Below, piece after piece: positions 33,395-44,710 of a stretch of 64,000 bases of DNA. The notes under the pieces were generated by a model. That model was not told the DNA's origin, searched no databases, and was given only the letters and a program-made list of their open reading frames with translations. The stretch covers positions 5,518,483 through 5,582,482 of the forward strand of contig JAJEKV010000071.1 of the NCBI GenBank assembly GCA_021234155.1. The letters run 5' to 3'. The position numbers were made by a program, and so were the translations under genes. How positions within the stretch are numbered: position 1 is the stretch's first letter; the number at the start of each line of letters is the position of its first letter. This DNA comes from Isoetes taiwanensis. Taxonomy: Eukaryota > Streptophyta > Lycopodiopsida > Isoetales > Isoetaceae.

Positions 33395-34410
33395 ATTGAA
33401 AAGACAAAATCTTTTCGCCAAAACGCACGACCACCTGTTTGATCTTCAAAACCTTACTCAGATCGCCACATTTTGATCCAGATGTCGCCTGCTTTTTGCA
33501 GCAAATCAGCCGTTTCTTCGCCACAAAAATCCCCCGCTTAAACAAATATCGAAGATGCGGATTTGATTCTCCATAGCTGCAAAAGTTTTTTTTCATTTGC
33601 AAAATCTGAAGCAACAGAAAAAAAATCAAGTTTTTTCATTATCGATCCGGGCATTGGGTATCGGATCCACGAACAGGCTTCCCATTCCGGCCAAGATAAT
33701 CTAAATAAGCAACTACTTCATCCTCTTTCCATTCAATCCGCCATGCAGGGGGGCCCTTTAGAAATATAAATTGGGTTGCCCCGCTTAAATCCCCTTTGTG
33801 GCAAAGAAATCATCATATTTACATACGCATCCCTCGCTTTTTGAGTATGCAGAGTGGAGTGAAGAATTTCATCCCGATTTTGGTTTTTTAGCTTGAGGTT
33901 CCAAGCCCCGCCCCTAACTGGTCGTTTTTGTCTTCCCCGGCTTGATTTTCACCATACTGACTTCAGTATCTTCCTTTTCTCGCCAAATCTTTCAAATGCT
34001 GCAGATCTTCGGATAAAAATCCCCTTTTCATCGCCCAGAATCAATAATCGCCTTCGAGTTTGGATCTGGATTCATAAAACAGAGCATTTGATTAGAGAAT
34101 ACTCAACCGAATGAATAGTTTGACGAAATTTTGGCGCCTTCGATCCAAAAAATGGGACAGGATCTACCAGATTTTAGAAAAATCCATCGCCCACTTGTAG
34201 CAAATCCGCCGGAATCGAATATATGCAACAAGATCAAAAGAAACAAGATTTTTTTTTCGTTGCCGCTGCGACAACTTGCAAATCGATTCAAATATCAACT
34301 ACAGATCAAGAAAACGGATATTTAATGCAAGACCCATTTGCAGAATCGGCATTCTGCATAGGTTTTTGGGCTCTGCAGAATCGGCATTCTGCATAGGTTT
34401 TTGGGCGCTT
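33395..34410. repeat. Segmental duplication, copy A (degenerate)
   Basis: About 1 kb colinear with 37385-38410, sharing for example aagacaaaatctttt, tcgaagatgcggatttgatt, tccacgaacaggcttcccat and caccgaatga-like blocks. The coding frame intact in copy B is destroyed here by small indels. Its right end carries local 37-bp and ~26-bp tandem repeats (gcagaatcggcattctgcat twice; cttgataagaagataaaaat twice). Confidence 0.75.
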
Positions 34411-34736
34411 GATAAGAAGATAAAAATGCACACTTGATAAGAAGATAAAAATAAGTTCTTATTCTGTATGTTTCTATGGCAGAACATCGAACATGTCAAA
34501 AGAGCTAAACATCCGTTGAAATGGAAGCCTGGTCTATTGCTACACGTATAATTATAAGTAGTTAAAACTAAATGACAGGCTCAGCAAGGACGATTCATGC
34601 CATATCTCCTACCAACTTGTCAAGCACAGTTGTAAAGTTGCCTCATACAGTTGCAAAGTTGGGAAGCACTGAGTTGCTTAATAGCAGCACAACAGGCAGT
34701 ACTAATCATAGCATACTAAACCTTTTCAAATTCTCA

Positions 34737-34865
34737 AGATCTGCAACAACATGATCAAACAAGAGTTTTTCTGCAACAACATGATCAAACAAGAGTTTTT
34801 CAAAAACATGCGCAGTAAGATTGAACAAGAATGCGCAGCAAGAATGCGCAGTAAGATTGAACAAG
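34737..34865. repeat. Short tandem repeats
   Basis: ctgcaacaacatgatcaaac followed by aagagttttt occurs twice (about 34740 and 34770). aatgcgcagYaagat words follow in two or three copies to 34865. Confidence 0.8.
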
Positions 34866-35219
34866 AACTGTAAACAGGTTGAAAAACAGAGGTGCATTAT
34901 ACCGAGATACTTCAAAAACCTTCCTCAATTTGCTCTTCAAACAGAGGACATTTGTGTTTGGAGACAGCCCAAGGGGTCAAACATTAAGTATTTGCAACTT
35001 TCCTAGTGAAACGTTGCTGGAAAAATCAAATCATTCCCTAACCTGCTGATACACAACCATCAGTCAACTAAGATCAAATTTAAGCTAAAATAACAAAGCC
35101 AAACCTCTGCTCGAGCTTCTGCATCAACTGGTACAACAACAGTTTTCACAGGTTAGGTTTTGAAGATGACAACCAATTTTGCTGCATCATAGAAAATCAC
35201 AGAAAATCTGAATCAGGCT

Positions 35220-35560
35220 ATAAAGCTTATGTATGCCTGTTATAAAGCTTATGTATGCCAATAAGATCCTGCGAATCTCTGGATATAAAGCTTATGCGAA
35301 TCATGCTGTAGAAGTCCGATAGAGCTGTAGAAGTCCGACTAAGCTGTAGAAGTCCGATAGAGCTGTAGAAGTCCGATAGAGCAACACGAAGAAATGAGCT
35401 GTAGCTGTAGCTGTAGCTGTAACACGAAGACAAAACTGGCCGCATCAACAAAACTGCCCTAAACTGGCCGCATCAACAAAACTTTCATTCAGAACAAAAC
35501 CTAAACTTTCATTCAACCCTAAACTGGCCGCATCAACAAAACTTTTGCTTTTTTCTTTCA
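35220..35560. repeat. Mixed short tandem repeats
   Basis: Successive local repeats: taaagcttatgtatgcc (twice or more), gctgtagaagtccgaNa (four copies, 35308-35380), gctgta (five or so copies near 35397-35423) and aactggccgcatcaacaaaa (three copies, 35435-35545). Confidence 0.85.
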
Positions 35561-35668
35561 TTTTCAGAAGAAACTCATGCTCTAGGAAACTCCAGCATCA
35601 AGAAACTCCTGCATTCGTTAGAATATTAAAATCCCAAAGCTTCCTTCACAAAAACTTTTCCTAGTCTC

Positions 35669-36041
35669 GGTATAGATTTATACCGTCAAGCTGAAAACGA
35701 GATGTAGAACATATTTTGCCTTGTTTTATCCAATCCATGGCATGTTATATCTATGCAATGTCACGTTATAACCATGAAGATAGTTTTATATAAATGATTT
35801 TTTTTGTGTTATAGCATACTAGAGTTGTAGCAAAACGTTTCTAAAGAGAGCTCGCGGTATAAATTTATACCGTGGCTTCCCGTGTAAAAAAATGTCGGTA
35901 TAAATTTATACTGCTCCCGCTCTTTTCCTGTGGGGTGATGGTATAAATTTATACCGCTTGAGCTTACATGCGGTACAAATTTATACCGCTCGAGTTGTCT
36001 CTCCGTGCACTGCTTGAGCTCACGTGGTATAAATTTATATT
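35669..36041. repeat. Six dispersed GGTATAAATTTATACC palindromes
   Basis: The 16-base self-complementary word, exact or with one or two changes, occurs at 35669, 35856, 35897, 35940, 35972 and 36026. Several are followed by gctYgag. Sequence between copies is unrelated, so it is not a simple tandem array. Confidence 0.85.
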
Positions 36042-36514
36042 TTTATGCCTCTTGAGCTCACCTATGCTTCAAATTCATATCGTCCAACAAATGTGGGGGA
36101 AATTAAAGACGCAAAATATAACTTTGTTTAAAATGTCAAATGTATTACATTTTTTACAATTTTGTTTAAAAAATTGTAGTGGTTTTAAAAACTTTGAATA
36201 TTATATGCTTTTGTTGCTCTAGTGGAATTGCTATTTGTTTCAATGTCAAATTGTTTATTGTATTTAGATTTGTTAGTATTTTTCATACCAAACTAGGGGG
36301 CCAAAACGGGGCAATAAACAATTTCGAATGTAAGCTAGATTCAATTACCCCCTCAAAAAGGGTACCTAAAATGTCCAAAATGTCACTTTTGTCACAAATA
36401 GATCGTGAAAATGGATCTTTTTTGGAGAATTTTAGGGAATCTTTCAAAGATTCCTTTTGAAGTGCGTTTGGAGCAAATAAGTGCGTTTCAATTTAAACTT
36501 TGTTGTGTTTGCAG

Positions 36515-36680
36515 ATACATGGTTTGATTGCTGCCTCATGCCCAGCAGGTTTGCATGTACATGCTGCTGCAGCATGCATCTACATACATGGTTCGATTGC
36601 TGCCTCATGCCCAGCAGGTTTGCATGGAGGAGAAGCTTAGGCCGCATGTACATGGTGCTGCAGCATGCATCCGGCCACAG
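36515..36680. repeat. ~70-bp direct duplication
   Basis: tacatggttYgattgctgcc followed by tcatgcccagcaggtttgca occurs at about 36519 and 36590. gtgctgcagcatgcatc-like words follow each copy. GCATGC-rich and non-coding. Confidence 0.75.
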
Positions 36681-37039
36681 TGGTTTAGTTCTTCGTTCCG
36701 TGTGAAGGCTAAGGTGTTTGTTGCATACTCCTACACAGGTTGCTGTTGTGTTTGAGTTCCTTGTATTTTGTGTTGCGAGTTCCTTCTTCTCTTCCAGCTA
36801 ATTTCACTTGTTGCTGAATTCTCTAGCATATGGGGTTCAAATCCTTGTGTGACATGTTGTTATGTGTGATTTGTATTTTGACTTCTTGCAAAGGTTGGGA
36901 AATCTTATGATGAGCTGGAAATGGGGATTTGACGCCATCATGGACTTGGTGGACGGTCTGGAATCAGGAAAAGAAATATGCACAAGAATATCATGCTGAT
37001 CAATGGTCCAAAACAAACAGATAAGATGAAACAAACGAA

Positions 37040-37384
37040 AATAGTGATGCCGATGCCGCCTTGTATTTCAAACTATCGAAAAAGTTGTTGGTGTATTTTA
37101 TTGGATTTTTTGTTTTTTAAGCTGAAAAATTGCCAGAAACAAGTTTTTGGGGAGAAACCCCCATTAGTGAACCCTATACCCTTAGATCGATGGTTTTTTC
37201 TACGCCCGATTTGGGTTGGGCTCCAATGGAAACCTCCCCAGGACATTATTACCATGCATAATGTCCCAGTGATGGACATTAGATTAACTGTACAAGACAA
37301 AACAACGTAAACATAAACATAAACAGAATCATATTTTGCATTTAACATTTCAATGTACATATTCTTCACAGAAGCATAATTTAT
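37040..37384. repeat. Repeat copy related to 25955-26320
   Basis: Shares ggtgtattttattggatttt, agctgaaaaattgcc, gaaccctatacccttagat, accatgcataatgtccc and acaaaacaacgtaaacataa with 25998-26310 in the same order, with internal deletions. It abuts segmental duplication copy B. Confidence 0.75.
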
Positions 37385-38410
37385 AAAAGACAAAATCTTT
37401 TCATCAAACAGACAAACCCGTTTGATCTTCAAAACCTTACTCTGGATCGCCACCATTTTGATCCAGATGCTGCTCTGTTTTTAGCAGCAAATCAGGCCGT
37501 TTCTTCGCCACAAAAAATCCCCCCGTTTAAACAAATATCGAAGATGCGGATTTGATTCTCCATAGCTGCAGAAAAGTTTTTTCTGTTGCAAAATCCGAAG
37601 CAGCTTATCGATCCAGGCATTGGGTATCAGATCCACGAACAGGCTTCCCATTCCGGCGAAGATAATCTAAATAAGCAACTACTTCATCCTCCTTCCATTC
37701 AATCCGTCTGCAGGGGGGCCCTTTAGAAATATAAATTGGGTTGCCAAGAACAGCCCCGCTTAAATCCCCTTTTGTGGCAACAGAAATCATCATATTTACA
37801 TATGCATCCCTCAGTTTTTTGAGTATGCAGAGTGGAGTGAAGAATTTCATCCTGATTTTGGGTTTTTTTAGCTTGAGATTCCAAGCCCTGCTCCCTAATC
37901 TGGCCGTTTTTGTCTTCCTCGGCTTCAGATTTTCGCCATACAGCTTCCTGTATCTTCCTTTTCTGCCCAATCTTTCGAATGCGCTGCAGATGCTGGATAA
38001 AAATCCCCTTTTCATCGCCCACAATCAATAATCGCCTTCGAATGTGGATCTGGATTCATAAAACAGAGCATTTGATTAGATAATACTCAACCGAATGAAT
38101 AGCTTGACGAAATTTGGCGCCTTCGATCCAAAAAATGGGACAGGATCTACCAGATTTTGGAAAAATCCATCGCCCACTTGCAGCAAATCCGCCGGGATCG
38201 AATATATGCAACAAGATCAAAAGAAACAAGATTTTTTTTTTCTTTGCCGCTGCGCCAACTTGCAAATCGATTCAAATATCACCGACCGCCAAAAGCTCTG
38301 CAATCAAGACAAAAACGGAAGCAGATCAAGAAAACGGATATTTAATGCAAGACCCATTTGCAGAATCGGCATTTTGCATAGATTTTTGGGCTCTGCAGCG
38401 CAGATCCAAG
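37385..38410. repeat. Segmental duplication, copy B
   Basis: Partner of 33395-34410, the better preserved of the two. It includes the open frame 37605-38024 on the minus strand and its probable 5' flank up to about 38400. Differences between copies often fall at CTG/CAG words, as in the PLE repeats. Confidence 0.75.
37605..38024 (-). CDS. Unrecognised basic plant protein, 139 codons
   Basis: Intact frame rich in Arg/Lys. The second half, KIRMKFFTPL then KKLRDAYVNMMISVA, followed by GNPIYISKGPP and EWKEDEVVAYLDYLRRNG, has the conserved look of small basic plant proteins of unknown function. I cannot name the family. Copy A of the segment has lost the frame through indels, which suggests that only this copy could be expressed. 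The first ATG codons are close together, so the start is uncertain. It could also be a captured gene fragment. Confidence 0.45.
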   Translation of the reverse strand: MWAMKRGFLSSICSAFERLGRKGRYRKLYGENLKPRKTKTARLGSRAWNLKLKKPKIRMKFFTPLCILKKLRDAYVNMMISVATKGDLSGAVLGNPIYISKGPPCRRIEWKEDEVVAYLDYLRRNGKPVRGSDTQCLDR

Positions 38411-40116
38411 ACAAAAAAAAGATTAAACAAAGCGTGAAGAAATAAGAAACAGAGCAAAAGGGCCGACAGTGTATCAAGAAACCACATGGCTTCAATAAAT
38501 CCTTCCAATACCTTTGTTTTTGCTACCGGAATAGATCATATGCAAAATGGGCAATGCAGCTTAAAAAAACATAAACTGGGTTCGAAGATCGGCCATTAAA
38601 ATCCACACTGCTTTGACGGATCGATCAAGTAAAATAATAATCGGCCATCAATTTTGTTAAGTTTCTTGCCCTTTCTGCGCTGTCTCTGTCGGTTTGAAAG
38701 CTACAGATCAAAGACTGGATTGTAGAAAAAGAGATTTTTTGCCAGATTATCTGCTCAAGATGACCTACTCAATGCGTAGGGATTGATTCGCACAACCCGA
38801 TGATCGAGATTTTTGGGTTTGGGTTTTGTGCTCCACTGACAGATCTGAGACAAAATAGACTCGTTTTGACGCCAAAATCTTAAAACAGAGTTTTGGGTTT
38901 CTGCAAAACAGAGATTGCGACGATTTTGAAATGAATTTTTACCTCAGAAGTTTAAGCCTCTGTTCAAAATATTTGTTTCGTTAAGCATTTCTTAAGATTA
39001 AAAGGAAGCAATAGGATAGAAAGTACCTTTTTTCTTTCTTAAGCTAAGCTTTTTCTGCCGGAATCAAAAAGAAGAAACGACCGAAAGGCAAAATCTCTGT
39101 GCCAGAATCAAAGGAAAATGTCTCGGAAAAGCGAATTTGGAAAAATGATGGATTTAAAGCTTCAGATCTGCAGCACTCTGGATTGATTGATGGGATCAAA
39201 AGCACGAGAAAGTGATGATATAGATCAAATAATAATAGATGAGCCTTAGGTTTGCAATATTTAGGCTAGGGCGGCCAATTTTTAAAATGTAATTAATAAT
39301 GATTTGCATCTTATTCAGGTAATACGTGGAGCTTTTGCTTTCATGATTTTAGCACCTAGTCAGCTAATACGTGGAGTTTTTTCAATCATGACCTGTCAAC
39401 TAAGTCCAGATCATAGGCTTCAAAAAATCCAAAAATCCGGTAATATCAAATATGGGCGGCATTTTTCCTACTTCGGTGGGCCACTAAATTCGAGCCCTGC
39501 AAGCGAGTAGAAAAAGTTTGGAGAATCTCCTTGAAAATGATGACCTTCCCGTGGACGTAAAAAATACATCTATCTATCTATCTTTTATAACTAGAGCTAG
39601 AGGAATCCACACCATTTTTGTCTTCAAATTCTAAACTTACTAGTATTTTTTCTCGAACTCCAAGAAGAAATGGTAGTAAACATTTTGCTCAATCTCGCCT
39701 TGAACTTACATTAATTGTGTCCAGCTCTTTGTGAAAAATTACCTTTGCCACTATTTTAGTAGGAGCAATAGCTACCTGAATTCCTAAAGCTCATGTAAGA
39801 GTAGGACAATAAAATGTTGATCATGTTCAATTTGATAGTAGAAGTGCAATCAATCTCATTATTGAGAAACTGCGATCATTCTCATTATTGAGAAATTGCA
39901 ATAGCAACTTGATATCATAAAGCGTTCGTAAATCCTATGCTATCGAGTTAGCAAAATCGGACTATCATTAGTCCACAAAGTATCAACAAGGATATCACAT
40001 CAATATTTGCGATCTAAATTTCCTCTAGAATTTGATGTTTAGCAAAAACGGGTGATGATCTAGGTGATTGAAAGGTGTTGGTACCAGTGTTGTCCCGCAT
40101 GTATGAATTTTATAAT
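38411..40116. other. Intergenic DNA, no gene seen
   Basis: AT-rich. The only structure noticed is a short duplication of taatacgtggagNtttt with tcatga at 39320-39395 and a ctatctatctatct run near 39570. No coding region supported. Confidence 0.45.
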
Positions 40117-41127
40117 GGGATCAATCCGCTCTATCTTTATGGTAACTTTTACTTATGTTCTATTTGTTTTATTGTGATGAAATTCAAAAGCTACAGGCGA
40201 TGAAAGCCTCAAATGAATTCTAGTTTTTTTCTGGTTTGAATTCTAAAATTTTTGTCACACCGGGGGGGACGTCTCTAAGGCCGAAGAAAACTTTTTTTTT
40301 GCAACACAAACCATTAACATCCAACATATAAAAATTAAATCCCCAACACATAACAACCAATACATAACAACCATTGACATTAACAACCAACACATAACTA
40401 CCATTGACATTAATTAACACAACCATTGGGTCCAACACATTTAAATTAAAATCCCCCTTAAACCCCCTTTGGTTTTAAACCCCCTTTGGTTTGGGTGCAT
40501 ATTCACACGGGGGGTGACTCTGGGCAACGAGAGGCGTTGGATAGGCATATTCATCCCTTATTCCTTAATCTACACCACATGCGTAAAGTTCCTCGTTTGT
40601 AGGGTATGCAAGTACAAAATTTGCTATCCAGATAACAAGATTCGCGAAAAATACTATAAGATTTCAAGCGAATTACTATATGGTGTTGATTTTTGTACGT
40701 GCAAAAATACAATTATGAAGGCTCTCGCCGCCCTAAGTCACCCCCGCAGGGTGAATATGCACCCAAACCAAAGGGGGTTTAAGGGGATTTTAATTTAAAT
40801 GTGTTGGACCCAATGGTTGTGTTAATTAATGTCAATGGTAGTTATGTGTTGGTTGTTAATGTCAATGGTTGTTATGTATTGGTTGTTATGTGTTGGGGAT
40901 TTAATTTTTATATGTTGGATGTTAATGGTTTGTGAAAAAAAAAAAATTGGTTCGGGGCCTTAGAGACGCCCCCCTTGTGTGACAAAAATTTTAGAATTCA
41001 AACCAGAAAAAAACTAGAATTCATTTGAGGCTTTCATCGCCTGTAGCTTTTGAATTTCATCACAATAAAACAAATAGAACATAAGTAAAAGTTACCATAA
41101 AGATAGAGCGGATTGATCCCATTATTC
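40117..41127. mobile_element. Long palindromic (foldback) element, copy 2
   Basis: Same family as 28845-30290. Arms begin ataatgggatcaatccgctc (40117) and end gagcggattgatcccattat (41127) and pair along about 400 bp each. The spacer at about 40520-40740 is present in inverted orientation relative to copy 1. Beyond 41127 the sequence aaagtcataaagtttgcaac continues the copy-1 similarity on one side only. Confidence 0.85.
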
Positions 41128-41614
41128 TCAAAAAGTCATAAAGTTTGCAACACCCATACACAAACATTTTTCAACTGGAATTTAACAATGACCTTTGACC
41201 TCCATGGATTCTTGTGGTGAGAAACCAAAGTGGAAACTTTTTCTCGCTTGTTAGCACAAGGATCTAGAAGCCTTGGAATTTGCTTAATAACCGCCTCAAA
41301 ATCTAAAAATGCATGGTAATTTTTGCAATCTTCATTCGGAATGAGCCATAAAACAATATCCAATAAGCGCTTAATCAGTATTAATCACCGGTGGTAGGAT
41401 GTGAAAGCCTACCAAACCCGGCGAAAAATTGTTTGTTTTAGCATAGATAACTTAACCAAACATATCCATATCATACACTATCAAAAGATCTCGGAGAGAG
41501 CTTTCCAACGCAATAAAAAATCATCTCAAACAGAGCTCTTAAGTCAAAAGTTATAATAAGAAATGTGTTCTTGGGGAAACGCACTACATCGCCCTTCAAG
41601 CCCTTCATGTGCCC

Positions 41615-41788
41615 ATTATGCACCACACACACAAAAAGAGGGCTTTTGTTGTGAGCCATTGGTTGTTGACCATTATGCACCACACGCACAAAAAGAGTGT
41701 TTTTGTTGTGAGCCATTGGTTGTTGACCATTATGCACTACACGCACAAAAAAGGGGCTTTTGTTGTGAGCCATTGGTTGTTGACCATT
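41615..41788. repeat. 57-bp tandem repeat, three copies
   Basis: The unit cattatgcaccacacgcaca through gtgagccattggttgttgac starts at 41615, 41671 and 41728 with few differences. All frames are open through it, but the resulting repeats have no recognisable protein character. Confidence 0.9.
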
Positions 41789-41794
41789 GAAAAA

Positions 41795-41941
41795 AAAAGG
41801 CTAAAATCAATGGCTCAGAAATGGTGCACTCTAGATGTACGCATTAGTACATCCATTTGAATACATCACGAAATCATAGGAAAACCTTAGTGAAAAGCGT
41901 ACAAAAACACAAAGAAAATCCCCTGTTATTATGCTACATAT
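41795..41941 (-). repeat. Terminal inverted repeat, right
   Basis: Reverse complement of the 28171 repeat: atcaatggctcagaaatggt, gtgcactctagatgtac, gaaatcataggaaaacc and cccctgttattatgctacat in order. It could close a 13.8-kb element starting at 28171, or belong to a separate copy. Confidence 0.6.
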
Positions 41942-42685
41942 TCAAGAACTTTTACATTTTCTTGGTTTTTTTGTTTTTAATGCAACAACCCAACCCTAAG
42001 TGACACCTTATCTAAAAGCCTAGGCTATCCATATGTCTAAAAAACGATGACATAGACATTCTCCTAACCATTAGATCTTGATCTAGGAAAATGGACGATT
42101 GAGAAAAATAAGCGAGCCATGTCTATCCTGAATGTCGCCTAAACCTGAAACCCCGAATGCTTCTCCATGATTCGGTAATTAGGTCCTTCTTCCTAGAGGT
42201 GAGGATCTATAACTTTTTGCAATCTCAGTCTGAAATGCAACTTATTTTTTCCCTCTCACAAATGGTTTTTTCACTTCTGCCATCCGTTCTTTCCCATTCA
42301 CAACATGGTGATACGACTTCCAAGGTGACACAAATCATAAAGCCAAGGATAAGAAGATTGGAGGTTATGGCACACCACATTCTTCAAGTAAAGGATCTAA
42401 GCTTGATTGGGAAAAATATCCAGGATAAAAGAATGAAGAACACAAGTGGTATGTTATTAACAAGATGTTATTCTCAGATGTCATGTTCTGCCTTTTAATT
42501 ATGTATTAGGCAGCCCCTGCTTTAGCAACTGGTTGTACAGTTGTCATGAAGCCGTCAGAACTTACCTTTGACTAACTTGATAACTATAACCGAAGAGAGC
42601 AACTTACATCCTACTCTGATGGCATACTATTATCTTGCATTATGTATTAAGTAGAACTTTGTGACGTGTATCATATCATTGCAGG

Positions 42686-44605
42686 AACTTTTAGAAGAAG
42701 TGGACAATTTTTGTCAAGTGGATGAACAACAGAATAGGAGAGAAGGATCTAGAAGCAGAATAGGGTATGGTTTTTTAATTTTATTTGGATTCGTTAGATT
42801 TACCATTTTGTTTCATGTCGAATGGGAAATACAATTTCATTAAAGAAGAGGAAGTCCTGGGCTGGAAAAATTATGTTGCAAGTATTATTTAAGGGCCTAA
42901 AATTTGTTTGGAAAAGTGTTTCAATCCACGGCATGGGATAAACTACAAGAATGTGATGTGTTTTCGTTAAATCCTAATCGTCATTTTTCCATTGATGGAT
43001 GGCAATCAATTTGGCTTCTTTCTATTGTTGTAGCATGCAATCCTAGTATCTTAATCTTCAATTGTATTCATCAGAGACAGGGAAGCGGGTTACGCTTCCT
43101 TGTGCTATGATTTTCTTTTTTATGAAGCGTACTCTCTTTAATGTGTTTCTATGATTGCCTTCTGTGGAGTGCCGTCGGTCTATGGATTTCTCGCACTTAG
43201 CGCGAGAAGTTCAGATTCTATCGCTCTTAGTAAGCATAAGATTAGGGTTGTCTTTCAGGTCGCGCTACATGCGACTCAGCGCGAGTCGAGGTTATAGTCG
43301 AGGTCAACCCTATGCGAGGACGGTAAGAGAGATGGAATGTGAATTCTTGCGCTACACGCGAGAAGTCACATTCCATCTATCTTATCGTCCTGGATCCTTC
43401 GACTCGCGCTATGCGCGAGTCCTGAAAAATTGCTCTCAGAGTTTATAGACTTGTCGCGCCACGATGTTGGTGCAAGTTGTTTACTTAATATAGAAATACT
43501 TCGGCAATGTCTAACTTGATTATTTATTTTACAGCTTCCAAGAGAGCACTAGTTACATCAACTTCTGCACCATCAAAAAAACCCAGGAAGGACCCCAAGG
43601 TAGTACAAGAAGAGACTGAGGAGATAGATTGAACTTTTGGCATAAAGCTAATTGATGACAGTAGAGTCATAACATGCGAGCTAAGTCAAGACTTGCCAGA
43701 GACAGTTTTAGGTGAGGGGTCTGAATGGTATATTACTGTGAGCAGGGTAGGCGCAAAGTATGACGTGGTCCTGTATTCAAGGGAGAACAAAGGCGCGGCC
43801 TTCAAAAAAGTAGGGTTGATCATTTCATGCGAGGAGCTTGATGACCACATCTGTGTCTTCATAATAAAGAAGACGTAAAGAAGAATCTTGACATTTCCAA
43901 ATACAATGCAGGTATAGATGGATTCAGGCCAGATAAGACAGCAGATGGTGTTACAAAATGGCTGGCCCATTGAAGGCTCACACCATATAGTTCGTTCTGT
44001 ATGTGAACGAATATTTGCAGTCCGATGAAGTTTGCAGAAGAAACCATCTTCAAACTTCTACATGTCTAGTTTTGGTGGTAGTGGCGATGCACTTGAGTCA
44101 GAAACTTTGCCCCTAGCACCTTTGCCAAAGCCAGTGAAGGGAACAAATATTGAAAAGAAACCCAGGGTTGATGCTGTAGACAAGCTTAAGAAATTCAAGC
44201 GATGGCATCCACTTGGTTTGGATGTAACAAAAAGGATAGCTATTGACAAGCTGATAAGATCTCCTAAAGCATCTTTCATATCTAGGATCTTTGATCCCAA
44301 ACATGCCCTGAGGATACAGAAGTCCATGGTTGTATATCCCACCACAGTACCAAATCCAGCTGATGTTCTACCATGGAACTCAGTCAATGACAAGCCATAC
44401 ACATGGAAGACATGGGATAACCTAACGAAGAGCGACACAGTGCGCTACATTGTCATTGACGGGCAGCACTCAGTTGAGGCAGCGAAGGCGCTTATAAAGA
44501 AAATGTATAAGATAGGTGCCAAGGAGTACAGGGAGCACCCGATTCTGAGGCAATACCCGCGGTTCTATTGCGATAGCAATAGAACCGACATTCCTTGGAT
44601 GGGGA
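42686..44605 (+). pseudogene. 5' part of a decayed gene: ParB-like (DGQHS) segment
   Basis: A candidate small exon (42686-42763, after TTGCAG) encodes ELLEEVDNFCQVDEQQNRRE. After an acceptor at 43534 comes ASKRALVTSTSAPSKKPRK and an acidic stretch with one in-frame TGA. The frames then slip around 43630 and 43880-44030. From 44032 a continuous frame of 190 codons includes RWHPLGLDVTKRIAIDKLI, then FISRIFDPKHA, and YIVIDGQHSVEAAKALI. The DGQHxxEA signature is that of ParB/DGQHR-type domains, which bind or cut nucleic acid or use CTP. The frame runs into the 26-bp palindrome at 44565 and ends at a TAG. The continuation appears at 51527. Function cannot be stated beyond the motif. Confidence 0.5.
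43188..43421. repeat. Nested hairpins built from CGCGAG words
   Basis: ttctcgc-acttag-cgcgagaa (43188-43208), actcagcgcgagt near 43273 and gactcgcgc-tat-gcgcgagtc (43401-43421). There is also a 31-base imperfect inverted pair, cggtaagagagatggaatgt... (43321-43351) with ...acattccatctatcttatcg (43357-43387), 4 mismatches, loop about 5. It lies in what would be an intron of the ParB-like gene. Confidence 0.75.
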
Positions 44606-44710
44606 CGCCCTAGCTTGCATCTCCTATTTATATTGCCTCTTTCCTCAAATCTAGTCATCGGCGTTCTCTTGAGTTCCTTTCCATTCTCCTCATTTCTGGC
44701 TCCACAAGTC
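44565..44710 (+). repeat. Direct repeat, left copy (LTR-like), starting with a 26-bp palindrome
   Basis: GGTTCTATTGC-GATA-GCAATAGAACC, then cgacattccttggatgggga, cttgcatctcctatttatat, ctttccattctcctcatttc and ending ctggctccacaagtct. It matches 50330-50475 with about six differences. It interrupts the ParB-like reading frame and carries its stop codon. Confidence 0.85.

Noticed and set aside
41563-41860. Open frames with repeated HYAPHAQKE-like units
   Set aside because: Products of a 57-bp tandem repeat. Open in several frames and without start context or homology.
28171-41941. Simple single insertion with 9-bp target duplication
   Set aside because: The flanks (aaatcatca and ttcaagaac) do not match, so the two ends may not belong to one insertion event.
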